This document shows, one piece after another, positions 34,201-46,500 of a stretch of 64,000 bases of DNA (position 1 is its first letter; every line of letters begins with the position of its first letter). A program made the position numbers and the translations under genes. A model generated the notes under the pieces. It worked only from the letters and a program-made list of their open reading frames with translations. It did not search any database and was not told the DNA's origin. Source of the stretch: Ostrinia nubilalis (taxonomy: Eukaryota; Arthropoda; Insecta; Lepidoptera; Crambidae); contig NC_087099.1 of the NCBI RefSeq assembly GCF_963855985.1, forward strand, positions 2,634,001 to 2,698,000. The letters are read 5' to 3'.

Positions 34201-34333
34201 GACTGTTACCCTAAAAACGACGTGTTTCAGTTCGGATATGGAACAGGTGAATAAAAACTCGTCGGTACGTTAAAGTTGTGTATTCGATAAGTCTGTTCCG
34301 CGCGGCGCATGCGGTGGCGCGGCGCGCGCGTCG
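28225..34333 (-). repeat. Tandem array of LEV-10-like terminal-exon/3'-flank units
   Basis: About eight diverged units of roughly 0.55-0.65 kb (31046-31916 interrupts one), plus a partial unit at the left edge. Each carries an aatttttttataaattttgtgctttag block, a MITE starting acgcccgtatt, then gataagtctgttccgcgcgg and a GC-rich segment. On the minus strand that segment is the 3' end of the LEV-10-like coding region including its stop. Alternate units share variant features (shortened GC block at 29770 and 33100; shortened MITE end at 29434, 30634, 32764 and 33318), indicating multi-unit duplication. Confidence 0.93.
31046..31916. mobile_element. Non-autonomous hAT-type element inside one array unit
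   Basis: Ends acagtgttgcc and ggcaacactgt are inverted repeats. The unit's sequence gcggcgc is duplicated on both sides, a 7-8 bp duplication as hAT makes. About 871 bp, AT-rich, no transposase. It post-dates the array unit that it splits. Confidence 0.85.
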
Positions 34334-34539
34334 TCATACGGTGTCCTGCAGCGAGGCGAGGCGGGCGGCGCAGGCGCGCGGCGGCGGGCGCGGCGGCGGC
34401 GGCGGGCGGCGGGGTCGGCGGCGGCGGCGGCGGCACCACAGCGCCAGCGCGCCGCACGCGCCCGCCGCGCCGCCCCCGCCCCACCACCACGCGCTCGTGG
34501 CCCCGCCCCCGCCGGCGCTGCCGCGGGCCTCCGCGCCGC
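34334..34539 (-). CDS. LEV-10-like terminal exon: LDLa end, transmembrane segment, cytoplasmic tail, stop
   Basis: Acceptor tttcccatcgcacag. The first two bases plus T of the previous exon make the sixth LDLa Cys. It encodes GAEARGSAGGGGATSAWWW, a hydrophobic GGGGAAGACGALALW run, C plus six Arg, a Pro/Arg-rich stretch and RLASLQDTV, then TGA at 34334-34336. The tail offers SH3-type proline motifs and a C-terminal D-x-V that could bind class III PDZ domains. Its last about 100 nt are the part amplified in the array. Confidence 0.85.
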
Positions 34540-37500
34540 CTGTGCGATGGGAAACCTCAGCGCGCTTGCGCAGCGGACCGCAGGTAGATCCCGACCCTTT
34601 TTTATGTGTTGTCCTTTTATTTTGGATGTTTATGGTGTTAAGAATTGTTTTGCCATCGATTTTGTGCGGGGTGGAGTCAATATTTACATAATGTGCTGTG
34701 TATTTAAAGTCGGGTTTTTTGCTGGTCCTTCGAGGCGGATAATGGAGTGGATTTTTTCTATTGTCATTAGAAAGGGATTTAGCTAATGTTGATTTATTTA
34801 AACTACGGGGTATTTAGTTATGTGGGTACGGTATCTACCTGCGGTTTCAAAATTTATTGTGTTTTAACAATACATTTTATGTTTTAGGTACTTTTTACAA
34901 CATGCAACACATAGATTTTATCATGTTTGTTTTAGGAAGCCGAATGCGATGAATGACGATGGCGGCGCATGATGCACGTTTTAATTTCACAACACTGACA
35001 ACGAACATAATTCTGCCGTATATTTCTAGAAGTTACATTAAGTAAATAAAAAATAATTATTGTAACTCAAACCAGATAAGATTGGCACTATTTTATAATT
35101 TTAATAAATGCTGCATTAACTCAATAAGCGATGCCTTTTGGAGAATACTGCCTTATCGTTATGAAAAAATCTTAATATGGTCCTTCGAGCCGGATAACGT
35201 TTACTAGTATTCCCCAAATTCTTAAATACAAACGAAATTGCGCAATGAAACGAATAAGCAACAAGAAAAAAGCGCGAATGCGAAGATATGAGACTGCTGT
35301 TTTGCTCTCGTGACATGACTGATGTCTCAGATTGTTAAGATTCTCGGTGGTAACGTGTTAGGGTCTAACCCCCTTACTAATAAAAAGTTACACAGTTGTT
35401 GAACACTGTTTTAAAATGACATTTCCATACTAAACGTCACTTTAAAACACTGTTCAACGAGCGTGTAAGTTTTATTAGTAAGGGGGTATGTCACGAGAGC
35501 AGAACAAGGAAGAAGAGCGAGAATGAGAAGCGGAGCGGGAAGAGCGTGCGGTGGCGGGGTGGCGGGGTGGCGGGGTGGCGGGGTGGCTGGGACGGGGCGG
35601 GGGCGGGGTGTATATTAGACTCACGTGTGCAGCGCCCGGTCAGTGCGGGGCGGCGAGCACAAGCGAGAGCACGACGAGCGCGCCGCGCGCCGACACGCGG
35701 CCCGGCGCCGCGCCGCCTGCGCACACCGCCGCGTCAGCCCCACGGCACCGATATCGACATACTTTCTGATCCGTAACCGCGGCCGTGCACGACCGAGCAC
35801 GCTACTGACTGTCATGTGCGTGTAATTCGTGCGTGTTCGCGCCGCAAGGCTCGTGTCGAGTGCGCATCGGTGAGCGTCCCCGCGGTCGTGCACGCCCGGC
35901 CGGTGGTTTATTTTAATTTCATCGATTAAATCATGCCATTCTATAGATCGTTTATTAACACACTAGTTAAAGCGACAAATCAGAAAGTACTACCGCGTAA
36001 ACGTGGGAAGAGGCAGTCGACTCGGTACCCCGGGCCCCATAGTGCGATGACTCAATGCAAGCTTCGTCGTTCGATTGAAACGTCGGCGACTGCCGGAAAA
36101 ACTGTTAATTCGAAATTTTCCAAAAGCCACCCGACGCAACCACGTCAAAAGAAATTTAGTCTCAAACGAAAGTTTCTTGAACTCTCCTGAGTCATCACAG
36201 TATTGCAAAAACACTAAGATATAAAAGTAAAAATTGGAGAAAAAAATTTAGCGGAATATATGAATGTAAGAATGATTTTATGTGAGAACATTGAGATATT
36301 GAAATCGTATTCGAAAGGACGTTTGTAAATAAAAAGATCGGTAATCTTTGCAACATAGTAGATATATTCTGCTAATTCACCAACAATAATAATTATGTTT
36401 GAACCCTTATTACAAACTATCGCCTAACATTATACATAGCTACCTAATATTTTTGAGACAAAGATTGCATTGAACCATCTAGTAAATTGAAAGTATAGTG
36501 AACATAATTATGTTAAATTTAAAGATCATTAGTTAACAGAGCTACAGTGTTTAAGTACAATATTATACAACAATACAGAAGATAAAAGCTAGAGTAAGCA
36601 GCAGCTCGTATGACCGCGAAGCTCGCCGTCGATCGGAAGCACAAGGGCGACAACTGAATACTGCTTACTCCGTGGAATATTTATTATAACAAGCTACACC
36701 GTTAAATTGGAATTTATCATAGATATCATTAATAATAACCCTATGATGCGACGACCAAATGCAATGTGTAAATACAATCATTAAGTGAAATGCAAGTGCA
36801 GTGCCAATCGTATATAATACAGTGAAGTTTTCTGGACTAATAAATTTGGAAAAACCTAAGCGACCGCTTAAAATTAGACGCATCCGAATAACTTATAGTA
36901 GACGGGGCAGATGTCACACAACGTAAATAAAATCCAAAACACACTCGTCTCAAATAGGAAATCGTCTGGAATCAAGAACTGTCAATATTTATCTTAATTA
37001 CTAATATTTTTTCAAATTCTACCTACTAGAAATATGTAAGATTTTAAAGATCTAGTAGATATGGATAAAATCTAAGAATATCATAACGAGAATATTTATT
37101 TTAATGATTCCTCAAACTGCAAGAATTTTCATAATATTTAAGTTACTTGATATCCTATTTTACTGGAAAACCTTGATTATATGCTGTTAAATACGATCAC
37201 CTCCTTAAAACTTAATGTCGTGCTGTTGGTGGTTTTGAAAATGGGTTGTCAGGTTGAAATCGTCTAAAGAAAAGCAGAATGGAATATTTTCTTACGGGGA
37301 TAATAGGCGGATCGTTCTTTGTTTCTTGTTAAAATGCTCATCATTACTATTGTTGGAAGTTTATTGCTGAAACGCAATTTAAATCCTGACAACCCAAGAA
37401 TTCATGTTGGACGATGATATAGAGTGGAATTTAAGATAGTAGTCTTTCTTCTGGGATATGTTATCAAGAATCGAGATTATAACGAAGAATAGGTACACTA

Positions 37501-40500
37501 TATCTTCGACCAAAATGTTAGAGGGATGCTATTGTGATTTGGACGTTCTTAGGTAGTATCCTGGCCGACGATTAGGTAGGTGATTAGTGGAATAGTGACT
37601 CTACCACTTTTATGGTATGACCTTACAAAACGACTGAAAGCTGTCAAAGTGAATATCCTCTTCTCTTTTAGAGAAGTACCTACTCTTTAGCATAGTCTGC
37701 TATTTCATAGATCTTTAGATTTGGCCAATCACTGACATTAATTCATCATACAACTATTCGCGCTGCATACCTACCACGTTTATAGCTTAGTTAGTTCTTT
37801 TGTTTCCAGGTTATCGTAGATTGCGTTAAGCCACAACGGACTATGGGCTGGTACCTAAATAGGTGGCTAAACCCTAATATTATTATGTGGTCAAACCGTC
37901 TCGACCAGAGGGGCGCGCAATCCTCGTCACGCGTTGGTTCCCGTTGAAGACCAGCTTCTCGCGATTTTTTGATGAGCGGGCGCCTATTCAATTCAGCATA
38001 TTTTTATTTTAAGTTAATCATGTATTGCTTTGTCCACCACATTGTGCTGAATAAAGACTTTATTATCTATACTATCTATACTAATATTACCTATAAATGC
38101 GAAAGTAACTCTGTCTGTCTGTCTGTCTTGCTTTCACGCCTAAACCACTGAACTGATTTTGATGAAATTTGGCATAGAGATAGTTTGAGTCCCGGGAAAG
38201 GACATAGGATAGTTTTTATCCCGGTTTTTGAAACAGGGACGCGCGCGATAAAGTCTTTCTGTGACAGACAAAATTCCACGCGGGTGAAGCCGCGGGCGGA
38301 AAGCTAGTTCTAATTTTCATAGAGGTTTACGAGCGAGTCCAATCAAACTTGACCTTCATTGGTTGGGTTTTTGTGGCGGTCAAGCTGTAGATCCTGGCTA
38401 CACAGGAGTTGCAGTGGTGGGAATAGTCCCGTGAGCGAGTCCAATCACAATAGCATCCCAGTGCGTGCGTGCGCTAGCGTGCTTACTAACAGTGTTGTCG
38501 GCTCGGCGCGAGCGCGGCGCAGTGCTGTAAGCCCGAGCACGCGGCGGCGGGCGGCAGGCACGCGCCGGCGCATTCCGCCGGCCGGCGTGCGTCCGCGCAC
38601 TCCTCGCCGACAGAGACCTCGGTCCACACGGCGCGCCAGCCCGCCGCGCCTACTGACTTGTCCGCTATTATGAACCTGTGGAAGGCACTAGATATTACAA
38701 CTCTTTAGTATACAGGCTGGAATTTTGAAATGCCACCTGAAGGGAAAGTACTCTTAATACTGTAGATAGAAAATTTTACTCAAAGAAAACATTCCTTTAT
38801 TTTTGAAAAGAAATAGAACTGCATTCAAAGATTTTCAAAATTTTGCTTGCTTTCGGAAATCTAACCAACTAAAATCTGTTAAAAATTACACCCTGTATTT
38901 TTATTGCATCGATCGTTAGGGTTAAGTATAAGGATGAAATCTCTCAAACAAACTTGATAAATCAAATGAAAGGAAAACCATGAAATCTTAAATTGTTGTA
39001 ATTATTTACAGAAAATTGTATGGTATGGTGGTAAATTTTCGGAAAAATTTCAAAAATTTTTGAAAGCAGTTCTCTTTCTTTTCTAAAATAAAGGAATGTT
39101 TTCTTTGAGTAAAATTTTCTATCTACAGTATTAAGGGTACTTTCCCTCCAGGTGGCATTACAAAATTCCACCCTGTATAGGCCTTATACAGAAGTTCAAA
39201 GTACCGGAAAACGCAGCGTGGGACGTCCACCCACAAGGTGGACCGACGACATCATAAAGGTAGCAGGAAGGCTCTGGACGCAGGCCGCTACCAACCGGGC
39301 AACATGGAAAGCATTGAGGGAAGCCTATGTTCAGCAGCGGACGTCCTAAGGCTGAGATGATGATGATGATGATGAGTATAATGCGACCCTTTGAGCCCAG
39401 AAAATTTTCCGCCTAATTTCAACAAACTACGGCGACATTACTGCGAGACTATAAAACCAGCATCTTGAAAGTGCCAAACTGTTACAACCTATTAATCCAA
39501 GACAGCTTCGTCGAAAACTTCTCAGAAAGAATACTCTTAAATCTTTGAATGCACTCTGTCCAACAGGATAGAAGTGTTACGATTCTTCTACGTTTTCTAC
39601 AACAAAGTGACTTTTATTACGATTTTTATTGGTCAAGATGTAATATCTGCAATGTCTTCTGGTTCCAGTTACTTAGCTGTCTGTGATCGGCGAAACCGCC
39701 CAAATTGCTCGCTGGTTAAAATTTTTAACAACCCTAACGCCAAAACCTTTCTGACAAAGGATTTGTTCACCATTGGATATGACCAGAATACATGTAGGTA
39801 CTTGGAGGTCAGAGTATACTCACGAGAGCCTAATGGAGTTGGAAGACGAGAGGTACTGCCACCGGTCGGTGGGCGCCTTCTCGCCGCACAGCTCCAGCGG
39901 CGGACCTGGACTCTCGTACCACAGCCGTAAGACCGCTGCGGGGCACCCACGCTCTGGAAATAACCAGGAGATAACATCAGATAGATTACAAACGCAGACA
40001 CGAGCGAGGAAAAATCGTAAAGCTTTTGAAGCGTTATAATTTTCACCCTGTATACTTCAAAAAATTCTTCCCAGGCGGTCATATCAGACTTCTTTTAAGG
40101 TGAAGACTTATCATTTATTAGCCATTGCAGAGCTGGCAGGATTAAACACTCCCCCTGAACACCATAACTTGCCAACTCCTCAGCCATCCAATAAGATGTC
40201 TCTCCAGAGCGAAATTGTGTTCGCTAGGGCGCGCGTCAACGAACCATTTGCAGATGCCCGAGGCTAACCCGAACACGGCGGCAAATGTGTGGGGGACAGA
40301 TAAATGATACCACTAAATATTAGGTACTTCTTATTCCGTTAGCTACAGTAGCTTACCAGTGAGATGCCCCTCCACAGCGAAGTGTTCGAAGTTGAGCAAG
40401 AGCCGCTTGCCGGGGCGCGCGGTCACAAACCAGTTGCAGACGCGCGAGGCGGCACCACGCTCGGGCGGCACGTAGGGCTCCGGGAAGCTATGTATCTACA

Positions 40501-43500
40501 TCTTATTCATTTAGTATAACGCTGTAGCTTACCAGTGAGATGTCCCTCCACAGTGAAGTGTTCGAAGTTGAGCAAGAGCCGCTTGCCGGGGCGCGCGGTC
40601 ACAAACCAGTTGCAGACGCGCGAGGCGGCGCCACGCGCGGGTGGCTCGTAGGGCGCCGGGAAGCTATGTAGGCTACATCCTAACTACGCTACTGGTGGCT
40701 TACCAGTGAGATGCCCCTCCACAGCGAAGTGTTCGAAGTTGAGCAGTAGCCGCTTGCCGGGGCGCGCGGTCACGAACCAGTTGCAGACGCGCGAGGCGGC
40801 GCCGCGCGCGGGCGGCTCGTAGGGCGCCGGGAAGCGCGGCGACGTGATCACGCCCCACTCCGCGCTCGACATGTTGCCGCCGCAGTCGCCGAATATCGAC
40901 TTTGCGGGCTGGGAAGACGTCGGATGAATTAAAAATTGAGTTTGCTTTACGTGTGTCTTTTGCTTTGCAAGATACTTGAGTACGAAGGTAGCTAGCTAGC
41001 TAGTGAGTCACGGAAACAGTTGCTAAACGAAAGATTCAGGATTATCCAAACGGTATGTAATTTCAGCAGACAGTGATGAGGAGTCACAGCATAGGTAGTA
41101 CATAAAACACTGCAATTCAGTGAAATTAACCAAAACTTATAGCTTCGTATTTTCAGTATTGTGTCTCTACATCCTATAAAAATAAATAATCAAAGAAAGC
41201 ACTAAGACTAAGAACATGGTAGACTTGATATATCTTGTACCCCGCATGTAGCACATGAAAGCGACCTAATTTCCAATTACTGCATTACGAGCTCCAGACA
41301 AGACTTAACACTCACCTCGAAAACATATCGCGCTTTGAACCCAGAGGCGACGTTTTCCAGATCGGTGTGCAACGCGATGAGCAGGCCCAGAGCTCCGCGC
41401 GGCGACTGCAGCGGGCCCGGCGTGGCCGGCCCGCACCAGCGGCCCAGCGGCACGCGCGAGCCCTCGCGTCCTGTCCACCACGCCTCCACCCAATCCTCGC
41501 TGCACGTCGCGCCACTGCGGAATACACAAATATACGTTATCATGTCTAAAGAGCAAGATCTCATCTTTTACAAAGAAGCACATGGGCGCCCTCGTTTCCT
41601 CTTTAACACGCCTCCACCCAGTCCTCGCTAAAGAGCAGGATCTTTTGTATTTTTTAACAAAGCAGCACGCCTGGAACCTCGCTCGCTCTCTCGCTCATCC
41701 ACCATGCCTATCGCTATCATCGCACGTCGCTATCATCACTATCTTTCAAGCAAAACTGAAGTACTGAACCCAGTTTACAGTTTATATTTCAGTTAACTCC
41801 TCCAGCTAAGCTGCTTAACGTTAATAGTCATTTCAATTCAACACAATACTTAGCAGGCCGACATACTTAAGACCTTAGGATTACTGCCCATTTGTTAGTT
41901 CACTGCCGCACATAAGCCTTTCCAAAGATCACCAGAGACGATTTCCCACTTTTTTCGAATCGAAGATGACGGTGACCTGCTCGTTAGGAGTGGCGCCCAG
42001 CGTGTACATGGAGTTTGGGAGGATGGGAGTTGAACTCAAGGGGACTGTACAAGTATACATATATTGCTGCAACGATAGTAGCCGTAAAAGAAGACTCACC
42101 CATACAATCCAGCGGTGGCGTTCCAACCGTCCGCCTTGACTTTGAAGTGGTCGAAGACGACGGTGACCTGTTCATTGGGCGTGGCGTCGAGCGTGTAGGT
42201 GCAGTTGGTGCGCGAGGGGTAGTTGGAGGGGTAGCGGAGGGAGTTGAACTCAAAGAGACTGTACAAGTATATCCCGCTGCAAAGACAGCAGCCGTAAAAG
42301 AAGACTCACCCATACAATCCAGCGGTGGCGTTCCAACCGTCCGCCTTGACTTTGAAGTGGTCGAAGACGACGGTGACCTGTTCATTGGGCGTGGCGTAGA
42401 GCGTGTAGGTGCAGTTGGTGCGCGAGGGGTAGTTGGAGGGGTAGCGGAGGGAGTTGAACTCAAAGGGACTGTACAAGTATATCCTGCTGCAAAGGCAGCA
42501 GCCATAATAGAAGACTCACCCGTATAATCCAGCGGTGGCGTTCCAACCGTCCGCCTTGACTTTGAAGTGGTCGAAGACGACGGTGACCTGTTCATTGGGC
42601 GTGGCGTCGAGCGTGTAGGTGCAGTTGGTGCGCGAGGGGTAGTTGGAGGGGTAGCGGGGGGAGTTGAACTCGCCGCGCTTCTTCGCCTCCGAGCGGTATG
42701 TGAAGGCGCACTCGCCGCCGGGAGCGGCAGTGCCTGGCACTCGGTATTCTGAAGCAAAACATCGTAATTTGAACCTCATCATCATCATGTCAGAATTTGT
42801 ATTGGAATGTCCAAAAGAATATGGATGTGGGTCACAAATTACAACTGAGGTCCTAATATAACCCTGGTGGTGTCAGATTTTTTGAGGCGCCATAATTATT
42901 ATCCATCATGATTCAATTGGAATCATATTTCTCATAGGTCGGCCCTGCAGCTCCCCGGACCTGAAGACCTTGGTCAGATGAAGCTTGGTCCGTCGTAGAG
43001 CAGAGGCTCGGGGAAGAATCTTATTTCTTTTCAGACAATCCCGTCACAATGACGTCTTAACGTACGACCTGCATCCAAAGCGTTCAATTCTGAGCCTTAC
43101 GTACCAGTCTCAAAAGTATATTTGGCCTTGAACCCCCGGCCCTGCAGCTCGCCGGAGCTGAAGACCATCACGAGCCTTGGTCCGTCGGAGAGCAGCGGCG
43201 CGGGGAAGGCGGGCGGGATACAGAATCCTACTTCTTTTCGGAAAATCCCGTCACAATGTTCTGACTAAACAAAACCGCACCCAGAGCGTCCAATTCTGAA
43301 CCTTACGTACCAGTCTCAAAAGTACATTTGGCCTTGAACCCCCGGCCCTGCAGCTCGCCGGAGCTGAAGACCATCACGAGCCTTGGTCCGTCGGAGAGCA
43401 GCGCCGCGGGTAAGGCAGGCGGAATACAGAGTCCTATTTCTTTTCAAACAATCAGGTTGCAATGCCTAACCTAATTGTGAACTCGGGGGCTCAGAGCAGA

Positions 43501-46500
43501 GCCGTATCGACACCATTCAATTCTGAACCTTACGTACCAGTCTCAAAAGTATATTTGGCCTTGAACCCCCGGCCCTGCAGCTCGCCGGAGCTGAAGACCA
43601 TCACGAGCCTTGGTCCGTCGGAGAGCAGCGGCGCGGGGAAGGCGGGCGGGATACAGAATCCTACTTCTTTTCGGACAATCAGGTCGCAATATCCTAACTT
43701 AATTGTGAACTCAGGGGTTCAGAGCAGAGCCGTATCAACACCATTCAATTCTGAGCCTTACGTACCAGTCTCAAAAGTATATTTGGCCTTGAACCCCCGG
43801 CCCTGCAGCTCGCCGGAGCTGAAGACCATCACGAGCCTTGGTCCGTCGGAGAGCAGCGGCGCGGGGAAGGCGAGCGGGATACAGAATCCTACTTCTTTTC
43901 GAACAATCACATCACAATATCCTAACCTAATTGTGAACTCGGGGGCTCAGAGCTGAGCCGTATCAACACCATTCAATTCTGAGCCTTACGTACCAGTCTC
44001 AAAAGTATATTTGGCCTTGAACCCCCGGCCCTGCAGCTCGCCGGAGCTGAAGACCATCACGAGCCTTGGTCCGTCGGAGAGCAGCGGCGCGGGGAAGGCG
44101 GGCGGGCCGGGCGCGCCCTCTCCGCACAACTCCGCGTCGTGCTTGTCGTACGAGTCCGTCGCCTCCTGCCCGCGGAGGTACACCTTGAGGTAGCCGTCGG
44201 GGCACGAGCTGGAAGATGGGAAAAGTGTGAAGCTTTGCCATGGTTATGACTAAGAGGGAGTGAGGCAATGTCCTAGCCCCTAGCTAGATGATTAGTAATA
44301 ATTATGAAAAAAAAATACATTACAGCCAAACAAAGAACCACCGTCTCTCTTTTTTAAGTCGGTTAAAAACTACCTGTGTAACGATATCTCCGGCTGATTG
44401 TCGCTTTTAGTCTCTGAATAATAAATTATTTGATGTCATGTACTACATACGTCTTCTCTTATCACCTTTAAGAGAAGACCAACCGCTACCAATCGATCAA
44501 CATGGAAAGCATTGGTCCTGGATGGTCAATGATGATGACATCTTCTCTCCCCAGATTCCCTGACACCAAGCTATTTTTACAAGGCCTATTGCGCGTGATA
44601 AGAATAAGAATGGATTAAATTCTAGGGTACCTATGGTTTCAGAATAATGGTGCTTTAAATATCACGACCAGCGAAAGAGAAAAAAAATTAATTGATGTTA
44701 GAGGCTTAGGAAACTTTCACGAAGTCGTCATGAAACAAAATAAGATGATTAGAGTTCTTAACTCCGCTACGTAGCAATTATAAATGTTTGTGTACTCACT
44801 CAGGTTTCGGGTTAGATCCCTTTGGTATAGAAAAGTTTTGAAATTCTAAACGCACCCTTTCTAAATTTTGTGAGTCTTGCATACCGTATATAAAATATCT
44901 GGAAAAAAAATAGTTATTAAATTCTTATAAGAATTTAACGAGAAACTATAAACGTTGATTGAATTTTTGAACTCACCTACAAACAACTTTTTGTATATAG
45001 GGGAATGGATAATTTGGATGGTACACGAATCCCGTAGATTCCTTTTTGCTCAGGATCTTCTGGTCGCACTCGGAGCCCCTAATGTGCTCGGCGTCGTGTT
45101 TACTTATAAAATCTGAAAGCAAAGTAACGTTTACTTATAAAATCTGAAAGTTAGAATTTCCCAAAACAAGAAATTAAAAGTATTCAGGTTGAAAGAGAGG
45201 TTGGGAAAATATTAAACAGACTTACAAGTAAATAATAATGGTCATTTTCCGGAAATGAATTACCAACTTTTTTTTACTTTAGAAGCATATTCGTAGTCTG
45301 ATACGCACACTTTTCTTAAGCAGTTTCAGCAGCTTTTTTAGCGGTACCTAATCAAGGTATGCGGCGAAAGTCTGTGATACTAAGTGGGTGTCATTTTCAG
45401 CATTTTTCAGACAACCAAAAAAAGATTCCAATTTTCTTTCTGTTGATATTTTCCCCAACCTCTTTCTTACTATCTTCGCGTACCAACTCACCTAACTTAA
45501 CAAAACTCTCTGAAAACTCGAAGATACCCTTGAACCCGCGGTTCTGCGTGCTGGCGGAGCGCGGCAGCGTGTAGAACGTGACCAGCAGCCGCTCGTCGCT
45601 GGAATACAGCACCAGGTTGCGCTGCTGGCCGCAGTATGTGCCGATCACCGCCGATGAGTTGTCGGGCCCGTCGTACACGCGCACCCAGTCGAATGGGCAG
45701 CTGGATAGAATTTGGTGAGATTAGTAGCTTTTCGGAATGACTTAACTAATAGGTGGACATAGGCGGCTTTTCCACACTATGATCAAAATCTCAAAATTTA
45801 AGCAACGAGCCTAAGGCCATCCTTAAAAGACTACTGAGGGAAGGTAACCTAACATTTTTAGTATTCATTAGGTAATTTCGATAACCTTTTTAGTTAAGCT
45901 TAATAAGTTTATGCATTTTTAGGAGTAAGTTCACAAGAACAGTCCAGCTGTAGATGGTTTCGAATCGGAAATCCGACGCCTAATATTGATGCTTGTTTTA
46001 CGAAGTGCAGTCGTTTAGCACTGTAAACTAACACACAAAAACGGACAATGCATTTACTAATTTATCAATTTAGAATGTCACTGAGGAGACCGCTTTATGT
46101 TGCTCCATTTCAAAGTTTTTATTGCTACGAAGCTATTTCAACCAGTCCAACTGAAAAAAACTTTCCCATGTCTGTAACTAAGTTTCCTGGTTTTCTGTAA
46201 TCAAGCTAATTAATGAACTTACTGAGGACCGCCGAAAAACAGATCGAAGTCGCGGAACTCCAGGCGTATGCGCTGCCCCGGCTGGCCGCTGAACAGGTAG
46301 TTGCAGGTCATGTCCTTCGGGTAGATGCCGGGGTACGTCGGCGACAGCAGCAGCCCCGTCTTGCGCTTGCTCGCGTCGATCACGAACGAGCATAAAGTGT
46401 TCGGCACTGGCGTTCCCACCTCGAACTCCGCTGTTGGGAGAGGAAGTAATTTCCTTAGTTAACACGATAGATTGACACCCGTACCTATTCACAAACGATG

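Noticed and set aside
28225..34333. Regular repeat array considered as CRISPR or satellite
   Set aside because: Units are about 0.6 kb and composite, contain gene-derived sequence, and there are no short spacers. Eukaryotic context.
29093..34490. Recurrent Pro/Ala-rich and Arg/Gly-rich ORFs in the array (e.g. 29144-29338, 34278-34691)
   Set aside because: GC-rich segments are open in several frames. Only the minus-strand frame ending in RLASLQDTV connects in phase to the LEV-10-like gene, and only in the unit at 34334.
38445..38627. GC-rich block first read as a promoter
   Set aside because: It is the CUB5-end/LDLa exon on the minus strand; phase and the G..GW.A.WTE motif explain it.
41984..42757. 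257-codon minus-strand ORF with TPPTTPRAPTAPTRSTPRP repeats
   Set aside because: It is the CUB4 exon and its 210-bp copies read in the wrong frame. The true frame shows CUB motifs and stops soon after the donor.
43462..43956. 164-codon plus-strand ORF
   Set aside because: Antisense of the CUB3 exon-edge copies; the repetition keeps it open.
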